Part shown: positions 1 through 10,288 of the stretch, piece after piece | Numbering within the stretch: the first letter of the stretch is position 1 | Layout of the letters: the number at the start of each line of letters is the position of its first letter | Assembly (NCBI GenBank): GCA_020912385.1 | Contig: CP087207.1 | Coordinates: forward strand, 1,736,001 to 1,800,000 | Reading direction: 5' to 3' | Origin: Neofusicoccum parvum | Lineage: Eukaryota; Ascomycota; Dothideomycetes; Botryosphaeriales; Botryosphaeriaceae | DNA: 64,000 bases | Position numbers and translations under genes: made by a program | Notes under the pieces: generated by a model | The model's database searches: none | What the model was told of the DNA's origin: nothing | The model's input: the letters and a program-made list of their open reading frames with translations, nothing else

Positions 1-281
1 GCGGGCCGCGCGCTGACTGCTGGCGGGTTGCGCATGGCCGCCGCGGCACTACAACACCATGCCAAGCATCACGAAATAGCATCACGAGCAATGCGCGGTA
101 TAAAGACTCAAATAGCCTATGTGAGTGGAAAATCAGCAACGATGCAGAGTACCCAAAGGCGCGGTGGGAATGTCACGAGCCGGCGTGTGGCGTTGATCGA
201 ACTCAACACCACGTCCGCTCGGACTGCCAGCCAAGAAGATCTGGTGCCGCACACAATGAGCCTTGCAACTGAGAACGATGT

Positions 282-668
282 TCATGCGAGCAACACCAGC
301 AGTCCTTGAATTTTTACCGGTGTCACTGCCAAGTGGCCAACCTTCTTCCTCAAGGGTCCGCGCATGGCGAACGACTCAACGAAAAAAGCAAAAAAGCGAG
401 TGAAAACAAGCACTGTTAGCGTCAGCCAGAGGCAGTGCAATACTGGCGACACAGTGGTCCGTGGCATACACGAGTGCAGTCGGCCATAGACCTGGTTCCA
501 AAAACATTCGAATCACTTAGGGCTGTTCAGACCCGTTGCCGCCGTGACGACCGTCCAGAGATTAAACTGGAACGGAACTTGATACCAATTGAGCCCAGCA
601 GAACCCAAGAAGCATGTCCTGGAGGAGAAAAGGAAGCGGTTCCTGGAGGAAGAGGGGGGTTTATATAA
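282..668 (-). repeat. Dispersed promoter/leader repeat, copy A
   Basis: On the minus strand this copy starts with a TATATAAA box (668-661), followed 23 nt later by a CT-rich block (CTTCCTTTTCTCC, near 637-622). A leader follows, then a short open frame containing TVSPVLHCLWLT and, from 365, MRGPLRKK. A 32-bp segment at 421-452 is identical to 10061-10092 and nearly identical, inverted, to 5061-5091. The open frame from 467 to 282 ends after 61 codons and has no recognised domain. The element may be the 5' end of a multicopy gene or of a transposable element; neither can be proved here. Confidence 0.6.
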
Positions 669-1298
669 CCTTGCGGGGCGCGGTTATCATGTGCACACAG
701 GCTGTGTTTCCGGAAAGTCTGCCGCCTCGCTACCGCTGAGCTAGGCCAGTTCTTGCACTGATTGGTGTCACACCTTCTGCCCAATGGCAGTTTTCGGAAG
801 GTTGCCTGGAATGTCAGTGTCAGGCACAACGTGATCACATGAGAATCTGGGCGCCTGTACGCGCACCTGTCCTATCGGGGCTTTCCTTTTGGGGAAATGG
901 TGGTCTATTATCTTGTGTCGCCACTACTGCTTTGCGCTTCAGGCTCATTTAGGATATCTGGGGAACCAGAAGTTGCTTCTCTTCGCTACTGAAGAGAGCA
1001 TAAAGTGCCGTGCAGAAAGACGTAGCAAACGGTATTAAGGTCTTTGTCAGCGGCTTGGTAGAGAGGTGCGGCACATGCTTTTCTGGCTCACCCGTCGTGT
1101 GTCTGGGCTTTGCTGATCTAAACCAGAGCTTGCTTTGCTCCATTATCATGGGCAGAACCTTCAAAGCGCTTCAGTCATGCTGTTAATATAGACAGCTCAA
1201 ATAATTGTCACGGAGAAGTCGCAGAACTTAAAACTTTGAAGTAAAGAGCTAACAGCTGGTTAAGCATCATGATCTCATTGAGCCTATATGTGCTATTT
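669..1298. other. Intergenic, no supported gene
   Basis: Only short, overlapping shadow frames are present. No splice-connected coding sequence, RNA gene or repeat could be supported. Confidence 0.5.
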
Positions 1299-1463
1299 TT
1301 ATGTTTCCAGCAAGGCATTCCCCGTGACCGCCGGCCACTGCTCGGTGTCAAGGTTGTTGAGCACCTCCTGTGCCTTTTGTTCCGCGTCTACTTTCTTCTA
1401 GAGGGCGTCCTTAAGCACATTAAGCAGCTTTTTGCGCTGGATCAAGGCATACTGGGGTCTTGC
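1299..1463 (-). pseudogene. Coiled-coil protein fragment with an in-frame stop
   Basis: One minus-strand frame reads as a charged helical segment (ARPQYALIQRKKLLNVLKDAL, then a stop, then KKVDAEQKAQEVLNNLDTEQ) and ends at a second stop. The amino-acid pattern is typical of a coiled coil and unlike random translation, but no family is recognised and no start codon or splice site joins it to anything nearby. Best read as a decayed exon; a chance open frame remains possible. Confidence 0.35.
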
Positions 1464-1475
1464 TTATGCTCGTCA

Positions 1476-4400
1476 CGAGCTGAATTGGCCAAGGGGGCCA
1501 ATGCGCGGTCAAAGTCTCCTTCGATGTCTCATTGTCAGGGACCATCCCTGGTTTCTTCACAAACAGTTAGATCCAAGCAGAGGTGAAGTGGAGTGAGGCA
1601 TGGCAACCATACCCCCCATGGATGAAGGGACCCGATCAGGCCGATAATGGCGGCGGTCAAGTCGAGACGGGGGAAATAGACGTCCATGCGCCGCTCGCTG
1701 GGAAGAGAACGATGCGGGCTTGTTTAATTCTGACAGGTGTGTCGACGACTGCGGTTCGAGGGCGTTCCCTGGCTGAACGCAGCGAAGGACGTTTGATATA
1801 TGCTGAAGCCGGCGCCGCCGAGGGTCGCACGGGAAAGGTGGCCACCAGGCCCCAGCCCGCTGTGCAGCAGTCATTGCCGGACTGAGACCCAGTATTCAGG
1901 CAGCCGCGATCTTGAAGTCTGTACCGGAACGATCCAAATTGGCCCCCAGAAGGGCTGCGGGTGATTGAGGTGTCAGTTCAGCACAATGATGAGGCAGAAG
2001 CCATTGGAGCGGAATGGTGTACTTACGGCCAGAAGTGGCAATGAGGGATATCGAGATCGGAGAGGGGCGCCGACTCTGTCCTCGAGCTCGTGCAGGTTCC
2101 CCTCGGCTGGATCGCAGCCTCGATGTTGTGGCTGGCTAATGATATGCGGATAGGTACTGCCGTCAAGAGTATCAGCATGAGGAACGAAGACGTAGGCGAG
2201 CTGAGACGGCAGAGTAAACTTACGTGATGCTGATGGTAACGATGTGGAGCGAGGGAAAGCGAGGTTTTACTGCGGATGACGCCGTGAGCGTGAGACTTCT
2301 TCAAGAGCAGTGACGGGGGCATTCACTGGGGTAGTGATATTGGGAACAGTCAATCAACTCCCGGAGTATTGGGAGTAAGAATGGAGCAAATGAGAGCAAG
2401 GATACCGCAAAAGTAAGCCTGTAAAGGTTCAAGAGTTGGCTGAGAGACTGGTGAGTGGTGAGTGAGGAGGAAGAGAGGTGGCAGCCCCGTCGGCGGGCAA
2501 GCTTTGAAGCAGGCTCGGTCTAGCTCGGCGGCGTGCTTGCACACGCCGCAGATGGGAATAGCAGCCGGTCGCAATGGCGCCATGCCTGAGCAGGCCAGCG
2601 CCGACGCCAACTGCGGCTCCACTTCACTTTGGCGGGTGCGCCTGAGAGGTGAGACGCAGGGTTTCTGGTAGAGGTCGCTGCTGCGTAGTTCAGGTGTGCA
2701 GAACCGATATCGCTCCTCCGAGGCAGCGAGCTGATGATGCGTTAAGTGCCAAAGGCGCTCTGTCTGGGAGACGCGTGCCTTAACATCTGCGCGCCGCTCG
2801 ACCTTGGGCCTGGCCATGACGCCCTGATGATCATCCCTGATCTTTGCGCGCCGTCAGATTGACATTCTCATACCGGTGCTCAAGTTCAGTTCTCGCGAGG
2901 AGAGATCTCTCACTATCAACAGGTAGTCAGACTCATCTCTCGCTCATCCGTTGTAGTTACGAGACCATCGGCCCTGGCACGAAGAAAGCCCTCCGCAACT
3001 AGTCTCACACTTACCTTCCCGATAAACAGAGCGAAATTCCCCCTGCCGCCACCTTTGCTGTCCCTCTATGTCGCCATCCTCGGCCAGCCAGCTCACCACT
3101 CTCGCACCCGCAGCAACCCAGGCTTCCACAAGCGCCGCTAAAATCGCCCGCAGCAACACATTTAGGCAGTGCGCTGCGATACATACATCGACCGTCTCTT
3201 CTGTCCTTCTCACATCCTTCTAGCCTCGCATGTTCCCGCCAACATCCAGCAGCGCATCAACGACGCAACAATGCAGCAATGCGCCGCCGCCGAGCGCATC
3301 TCCACAGCCTCTCCCCTGTAGTGTCCAAATACGCGTTCCGTCCAAATATGTAACTCCTTTGCGGCTCTGATGGTGGCGATTTCTGTGGTCCCGGTCCCCG
3401 GCCCCCCATCCGGCTGCGGCCAGCATCCCGGCTGTGGCGGTCGTGTTCGCGGCGCTCCTGTCCAGCAGCATCGGAAAGAATGACTGCGACCAATGAGGTG
3501 CGTGGAGGATTGCGAGCCGAGGTCCGTCATGCCGATGCTGGGTCTCGTCGTGCTTTGCTTATGGTGGGGATGGAATACTTGCATCAGGTCAGATACCCCC
3601 ATTCCAGATTTGAAGCCCTTCCACAGTGAAAAGCGTGGCCCATGTTGTGCTAATTGCATATACCAGGTAGGAGCATAAAACGTGCCGCACCCACCTTGTG
3701 CTCCTGGTGTTATCGCGAAGAACTCCCCTTGCTTTGCTCCGCCAAGGCGATCACCTCGACGCTGAGACAGCAGTAACGCTGACTGAGCGTTCACATCCTG
3801 CATCGAGGCAATAACAAAGCGCATCTCCCGCGCGTGCTTCTCTTCATGCCAGGCAAAACGAGCTGCGGTGGCGCGGTCCGATTGTCCAGAGACAGCGTTG
3901 GTGGCTCGGGACGGGCAGGGCAAAGTCGGGCGCAGGGACGGCTGGAATTGGTATCAGGACAAGCTACAAACTCTTCGGCCCGAAGCACCTAGCAACAGAG
4001 GGTCGATTCCAGGACCTTCTTTGGCTGCTGTGGTGGCCGGCTTGGCACAAGGTCTTTGAAAGAACGGCAGGCGGCCAAGGCCTGCGCCGCCTGGTGTCGC
4101 ACAAGACACAGTGCTGCCAAGATCTTCGAAGACGTCCACTAGCTATCTTCATCGTTATGTGAAGCGCGATCGATTTCACGCAGGGTCTGCGGAGAGGAAA
4201 CCGGTGCGCCGAGGAGGGGCGGTGTGCCCGGGCTGTGCGGACAACATGGACCACGAAGGCATCAGCTCAACATAGAGCGCCATGGAGAGAAAGATAGAGC
4301 TTCTAGACTCGAGAGTTAGAGAGAATAAGACTGAAGAGCTGGTGAAAAGCACCCGAAGCATGCCTGGGTGGCATGGGCAGGCGACCATGTCGACGAGCCG

Positions 4401-4937
4401 CTGGGATGGTGAACTGAAATGTATGCCGAGGACTTTGTGAGCTTTCCACAACTTTCGGAGACTGTGACATTTGCTGACCGATTCGTGCGCTGCAAGCTGT
4501 AGCGTTGGGAGCTAGTGACCGTGATATGCTGGGTTGGCTGACGAGAGACACTGTGGGAATGAGACAGCCGGTTTGTGCCTGTAGGGCTCTGCCCCGCGGT
4601 TCCGCGACCACCGTGGGCTCTGATGTTCTTATTTCCCTTGGAGGCCGCAGCCGCTTGACCCTAGGGTGTGTGTTCCGCATATTTGATCGAGGATAATGCA
4701 AAGCGAATGGCGGGTCGTTTGTGGGCAACGTGGTAGCGTTGAGACTATTCTGGCGTCCGCTGTGGCAGTGGCGCTCTGGGCCTGCACAGCCAAGTCTCCT
4801 GCGGGAGATCTGTCCGAAAGGGGTGCGCCGATGGTGCGTTGTCACTCCCGCCTCCCGCTTCTACGTAGTTGTAACATGCGACTGATCTGTTCTCTTTTCG
4901 GTTTAGTCCGGCCTCGGTTGCCACCCTCCCCTTCGAC
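1476..4937. other. Long region without a supported gene
   Basis: Several frames of 60-240 codons exist on both strands, the longest on the minus strand at 3210-3923. They overlap one another, are rich in Arg, Ser, Cys and Pro, and show no domain, signal peptide or clear exon structure. Nothing here is annotated as coding. Confidence 0.5.
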
Positions 4938-5175
4938 TATATAAACCGCCTCCCTCCTCGACCAGAGCTCCTCTTTTCCTCCCCCAGCATAGCACCGTTC
5001 TGCAGTTTTTTTGGAACCAGGTTAGGGCCTCTGGAGCTGGGCTTCACACCTTGACCACAGTGTCGCCAGTATTGCACTGTTTCTGGCTGACGCGAACTTC
5101 ATCTCTTGAACCTCCTAAGGTTGGCTTTCTTCGTCGAGTGATCCGCCATGCGCTAATCCTTGAGGAAGTGGGCTC
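4938..5175 (+). repeat. Dispersed promoter/leader repeat, copy B
   Basis: TATATAAA (4938-4945) is followed after 22 nt by CTCCTCTTTTCC, then by the shared leader (GGAACCAGG, then TGTCGCCAGTATTGCACTG) and the shared downstream segment (CGTCGAGTG..CCATGCGC..TTGAGGAAG). It is in the opposite orientation to copies A and C. Where A and C carry GAGGC in the leader, this copy carries GAAAC, a pair of G-to-A changes. A stop codon follows the CCATGCGC start, so the short frame seen in copy A is not conserved. Confidence 0.6.
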
Positions 5176-6239
5176 ATCCTTGCCCGGCCTGTGGTTGATG
5201 CTGATCTTCTCTTCAATGGAGCTTCGGTGGTGACTTCTCATAGCATCCGTGTTCTTTCTCATCTTACCAGTGGGATGAACAGGAGTGCTGTTGAAATGGC
5301 CAAGATCGAAGGTTCGTTCTTATGGCTGCACACTCAAGGTATAGTGTGGCAGACAGTTACGCGATCCACATATCTTTGTCGGTCAATGAAATAGTTTATG
5401 AAGTTCTTACCTCTGATTTCGCGCCCTCAATGCCTGTGTGTCTTCACCAAAGAGCCTTGCCAACAACCATCCTGGCTCCATTCTATGGTGTTGACCTGAA
5501 AACAGTGTCGCTGTGATGCCAGCAAAACGCGTCCCGCGAGAGACTCTTCGTTAGACACGCCACGACCCCCAAATCCTCGAACTGTGAATGCACAACAGGG
5601 ATCTAAATTCTTATTGAATGTATCGAGGCTCTCTAGCCCATGGCGTTTAGGTTCTTCCGCTCAGCCGCTATGGTGTTCGCCCGCAGAGCTACAGACACAC
5701 CCCCGAGCGCACTCGGGCACACACCAGCAGGTCTTCAACACTGATTCATCGCCATCGCGGGCGCACTTGCGCGCCATTGGCGGCTCAAGTCTGCTGTTAT
5801 TTGTGTTCCCATCCCGCAATGCACGCTCCGCGCCTCACCACGCCGTTATTGTCCGCAGCCAAGTGCTGCCTCACTACACCCGTGTCCACGCCACTTTCCA
5901 TATCGCCGCCTCTGTGCATGGTTGCGGGACTACTCAGCTCTTTGTGCATGCGCCAGTACCGCCAGCATTGAGCACCTCCCGCCATCCCTTCCGTCTCTGA
6001 GCCGGTGAGTTCACCTCACCTGAACGACACATGATCACTTCATCTCTCAGCTTTTGTCGGTTTGCTACGCTCCTGCGATGCCCCTCTTTCTTGCACAGTA
6101 GCTCGAAACGGACCCTGACATACTCTGCAGCGACTCGAGCCTCGATTCCCCTCATCATCCCAGAAGACGGTTCAAGGAGACCCGCAGCGAGATCAACACA
6201 GGTTCGGAGCGGCAGAGATGTGAAGATGAGATTGCTGCC
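5176..6239. other. No supported gene
   Basis: Downstream of repeat copy B there is only a set of short overlapping frames. A frame beginning MAFRFFRSAAM near 5639 resembles in sequence a frame beginning MRLFRTAAM near 43269, but neither can be extended into a credible protein. Confidence 0.4.
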
Positions 6240-7381
6240 TCACCGAAGTGTATCAAGTCTGGTAAACGAGTTGTTAACGTCACACACGCTGAAGTGTGAA
6301 GAAGTCAAGATAATTCTCGAGAATCTCTTGTTTAACAACTGATGAAATACCCTTCCTGCTTCTATCAGTCCAACTGAAGAAGGAGACTTGGATTTCAGGC
6401 TTTTCTGATTGTTCTTGTAAAAAAACCCTTCAGCCGTCTGAAGCTGTGAGTCTGACTGGCCACGACCTCTAGCCTTTGACGCTAGACTTTTCAGTGTCTT
6501 CATAGGAGACTGATCGAGTGATTTCCCGCCGCAATAATGGCCCTTGACGTAGTGGCAATAGTCGACCAAACCGTTGACCTCCTTCGTCTTCCCCTCTGTA
6601 GCAGCAGACAAGGCACCATCCGAGACCACATACCGAGCAGAGTCCCTTCCAACAACTCTGTTGTAGGTATCCGTCACCGCCTCGAAGCTCATGCACTCGG
6701 AGACGGCCCAGATCGTCTGGCCATCCCAACGCGCTGCATCCAGGAAGACACCGTGGACCGCGTCTTCGTAATCATCCTCCAGAGACGTCCAAGGCACCAG
6801 CTCAGGGTCGTTTCCCATGGGCGGGAGCTTCAACGTGAGGAATCCGTCGGCATCAGGGATCAGGGCGAACCCGCCGAAGGCTTCAGCGTAAGTCTCCATC
6901 CAGAAGATGTCCAAAGCCCAACCGGAATTGACGCTGACGGCGGTCTCGAGTCCGGCCTGACGAGCGTAGGCCGCGATCGCGGCCTTGTTGTCGAACGACA
7001 GCACGGGCACCGCTCCGCCGGTGATCTTCGAGGCCTCGGGCAGCCCGGAGAAGACGAGGTGCCTCACGCCCTGGGCGACGGCGGCGTCGACGATGGTGCG
7101 GCCCATGTCGGACTCGGGCGGGCCGATCTGCTGCTTGAAGCTCGGGTCGTCCGAGTCGGTGTTGAGGAAGAGGCCCCAGCAGCCGCGGAACGCGATGGCG
7201 AGCTCGTCCGCGCTCCACGAGTCTGCTCTGACCACTTCGATCCCCGGACGGCCGATCCGCCGCGCCTTCTTGCTGCGGGGTTGTCGTGGGGGGGGGGGGG
7301 GGGGGGGGAGCGGGCGACGCTGCCGCCGAACATGCCCGCGCTGCCGACGACGGCGATGATGCGTTTCTCTGATGCTGACAT
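6240..7381 (-). CDS. NmrA-like NAD(P)-binding protein, frame broken by a poly-G tract
   Basis: NmrA-like proteins are SDR-fold proteins that bind NAD(P) and act as redox sensors or reductases. The N-terminus from 7381 reads MSASEKRIIAVVGSAGMFGG, a beta strand plus the dinucleotide-binding glycine motif. After the homopolymer the family sequence resumes in another frame: RSKKARRIGRPGIEVVRADS, then GCWGLFLNTDSDDPSFKQQ, GVRHLVFSGLP, NSGWALDIF and TAEGFF. With 23 G the two frames do not join; 24 (or 21) would make one open frame. The homopolymer also occupies about the space where the family has a helix and strand, so it may stand in for real sequence. The C-terminus runs about 60 residues past the usual end of the fold. 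Family assignment is strong. Whether the locus is truly broken is open; a sequencing artefact is likely. Confidence 0.75.
7286..7308. repeat. Homopolymer of 23 G
   Basis: An uninterrupted run of 23 G lies inside the NmrA-like coding region, reading as poly-C on the coding strand. Its length sets whether the two halves of the gene share a frame. Confidence 0.95.
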
Positions 7382-7749
7382 TCCGGAAATTGACTGTAAT
7401 CTCCCAAGAAGAACTTTTCCGACATCCCAGGAATCGAAAACTTCAAAGGAGAGCTCATGCACATGGCGTCGTGGAGGCGCATCGATTTGAATGGCAAGCG
7501 CGTCGGAGTCTTGGTAATGGCTCCACCGGCACTCAACTCATGACCGCCATCGCTACGAGTGTCAAGCAGCTAGTAGTCTCTACTTCGGCGGTCTGAAGCA
7601 GTACCGTAATATCAGTCAAAGAGTGATAGAGAACGGTTTTCAGGAATTTTTACGGTAACGATACCACGCGGGGTCCACTAGTTGGGCTAGCAATTGATAC
7701 TTTGAACATTGGAGATTCATGAGCATAATAAGTTTCATTTTTCCTGCTG

Positions 7750-8490
7750 ATTGTTGTGGAAGATCATAGTATTGGTTTTCAGAGAGTCGATCCTCCTGTA
7801 GACCCCTCTCTGCTTACCCTCGATGGTGCCAACCTCTTTTTGGATCATGGAGGAGCGATCACTAAAGGTCTTGGATTTGGGGCCGTATTAGACTTGCGAG
7901 GTTCGGCGATCTTGGCCTTAAGGTCAGCTATTATCTTCTCAGGCTAGCCGATCTTGTCAATGTGCTCGTATTTCACAAGCCTCCAGGCAGTCTTGTTTTC
8001 CTGAATGCGTGCCTTTAGCTGCCCAATCATTTCTTGATCTGCTCGAAGACGGTGACTGATCGGCTTAGGAGAGACATGTTTTCTGTCCTCCGTTTATTGT
8101 CATGTAAACATTTCTGCTTTGAATGTGGAACATAACATCCACAGAGAGGTGGTAAGGAATTGGAAGAGCCTGGACTTCCTGAAGCTTCTCCTCAGTGCCA
8201 GTGGGCTAGGCCACATGGTGTTCATGGGACTTGCCCAGCATGTCGTTGACTTCGCCAGTTCCTCGATGGCTTCGACCTGGACCACCTGCTTCTGTAGGTG
8301 CTCTCCCACGACGGATGAAGCGATACCGTTTCCAAATGTCGTTGGCCCAAAGCGTGTAGTCTCACCAGCTTCGGCGCCGTGGTGCGGGGGCGTACTCTCC
8401 CAGAAGGAGTGGCCGAAGGGGGCAGGGGAGACCAGGCCGTTCCGGCCTTGGCCTCCCACAGAGCGGAAGGCGATTGCCAAGCGCCGGCCG
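7750..8490 (-). pseudogene. Broken coiled-coil protein gene
   Basis: Minus-strand pieces read as amphipathic, charged helices interrupted by stops and frame changes: VVGEHLQKQVVQVEAIEELA, then in another frame EVNDMLGKSHEHHVA, a stop and PTGTEEKLQEVQALPIPYHL. Further on come RLRADQEMIGQLKARIQENK, TAWRLVKYEHIDKIG, a stop and PEKIIADLKAKIAEPRKS. The order is consistent with one decayed gene. No family is recognised. At least two in-frame stops and one frameshift make it non-functional as written. Confidence 0.45.
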
Positions 8491-9423
8491 TCGTAGATGT
8501 GGCGGCCACGCGAGAACGAACGGCGAAGTCTGGGGACAGGGTGCCGCCTAGCGCTGCGGACGCGTCCGAAGCCGCCGCTTGGGAATCGCTGATTTTTCTA
8601 GACCTGCGGCGGGCCGAAGCCGGTCTGCAGCAGCTGGTGCGGCGAATTTTGCGCCAGGTCGCTATCAAAATGCCGACAACGACTGGACGTGTTCCGCGGC
8701 CGCAGTGCCGCGGTGGCATGGCGCTTTAAGGCTTAGACGCTTACACGCCCGGCCTGTCCGCCCGGTATCTGAGTGTCCCGCCCCAGCTATCAGTTGTGTT
8801 GGTGTTTGTGCCCAATGCGGGTGATGCTGTTGTCGATTCGATCACGAATGCTGTGACTTTGTTGTCACGAGAACGTTGGGGTTGCCGCTGTCTGCGAGGA
8901 ATTTTGCCGTAGGAGGTTGTGAGTTTGGGGAGGAAGAGCTCGTGGTCGCCGTGCGGAGATACCCTTAGCTTAAGCAAGGCCGGATTCAAAGACAAAAGAT
9001 CTAGGGCGGGTCAGCGCAATGCATCTGAATGGAGGAGAAAGGCTTGAGCGCGTTACTCAGCAAGGAGTCTTTGCAAGTGTCGTAGCGCTTCTGAAGTTGA
9101 GCTGTAGAGAGAAAGTGACAGAAAGCCAGTGGATGAGGAGGAAGATCTGGATAGCGAAGCGAGCCAGAGAAGCGAGGGAGAGAGCACGGCCTAGAAGTTG
9201 CGACGACACGGATGCCGTCGCTACATGCCAGTCGCCTTTCTTCTGCGTCCGGCGATCTCAGGAGCTGCTGGGGCAAAAGCAACAGCCTGGCAATCGGAGC
9301 ATAAAGAGGCATTGAGGGGCGCGACGTGCTATTTATCAGAGCAAGCTGGAGCAGCAGTGGCCACACACGCAGGGTCCTGGCGCCGCACGCTTCTCTCTTG
9401 CTCGTCATCCGCTGTGCGCAAGA
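8491..9423. other. No supported gene
   Basis: Overlapping frames on both strands, the longest on the minus strand (9001-9609). None shows a domain, a convincing start or introns. Confidence 0.45.
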
Positions 9424-9470
9424 TCTTCTTCCTCGAACCCCCAGGTATGCTGAAGCCCTCAACAAAAAAG
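9424..9470 (-). repeat. Dispersed repeat, partial diverged copy F
   Basis: The minus strand carries CTTTTTTGTTGAGGGCTTC and then TTCGAGGAAGAAGATC, matching the part of copies A, C and E around the CCATGCGC..AAGGAAGAAG start region. No TATA box or leader is recognisable next to it. Confidence 0.4.
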
Positions 9471-10004
9471 CGTGTAGGGCGCGTCCTACTAGGTAGTGTA
9501 ATTGGAGGAACGAGTTCCAGCCGCCACACTTCTTGTCAGGCCCCAGCCCGCGACAAGCGCTTGGATGTGTCCATGAATGAGCCTCTCGGTGGGCGCAGTA
9601 ATGCTGCATGATCCTCCTCGCGTCATGTCTTTGAATGCGAAAATCCGGGCGTGACTAAGGGGAAGACCCCCGCTTCTTCCGCTCCGGCGGGCTGCAAAAT
9701 GTGAAGTCACAGCAACGGAAAGGGTAGAACACGGGAGAAGTGTGTGGCCCGCACTGAAGACTCTGTCAAGGCTTGCTGTCGAACAAGATATTCTAGCGAG
9801 TAATCGAGTCTGACGATGACGATAGTATGCTTTTGCTTGTGGGCGCAAGACAATGTGCGCTGCCAGGGAGCGTGGCGCAAGTGAAAAACACCGCGAGCGC
9901 GATCGTGACTCAGCCCAGCACACGTCGGACGGCACTGACACACACTCGGCCCTTCACTAGTGAGCCGTGGCGCTGGCAAACACTGCTCTGCTCTTCTGAG
10001 GACT

Positions 10005-10288
10005 TGCTTCTTCCTTGAAGACTTGCGCATGGCAAGTCAGACAACGAAAAAGAAGGTCGCGTCAGCCAGAGGCAGTGCAATACTGGCGACACTGTGCCAG
10101 CACTATGAGCGAAGCTCAGGGAGCACCAGACCATTTCCAAAAACTTGTGAGACCAATGCGACTCCGTAGAGCGCGCCATTGGAGTCACCCAATAGCAGAA
10201 CAGTTACTACACTTAATCTAAGCCTAAATGGCAAAGAGAGCTGAAGAAGAAAAGAGGAGCTGGGGCTGAGGGCGAGGAGATTTATATA
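10005..10288 (-). repeat. Dispersed promoter/leader repeat, copy C
   Basis: On the minus strand a TATATAAA box (10288-10281) is followed 21 nt later by CTCCTCTTTTCT. The leader contains the 32-bp block identical to copy A (10061-10092), then TTTTTCGTTGTCTGACTTGC and an ATG at 10030 that opens MRKSSRKKQVLRRAEQ. Upstream of the TATA box, CTCGCTTAG is shared with copy D. The open frame continues to 9707 without a recognisable domain. Confidence 0.6.

Noticed and set aside
3210..3923. Minus-strand frame of 237 codons
   Set aside because: Overlapped by other frames of similar length; mixed Arg/Cys/Trp composition with no domain, signal or introns.
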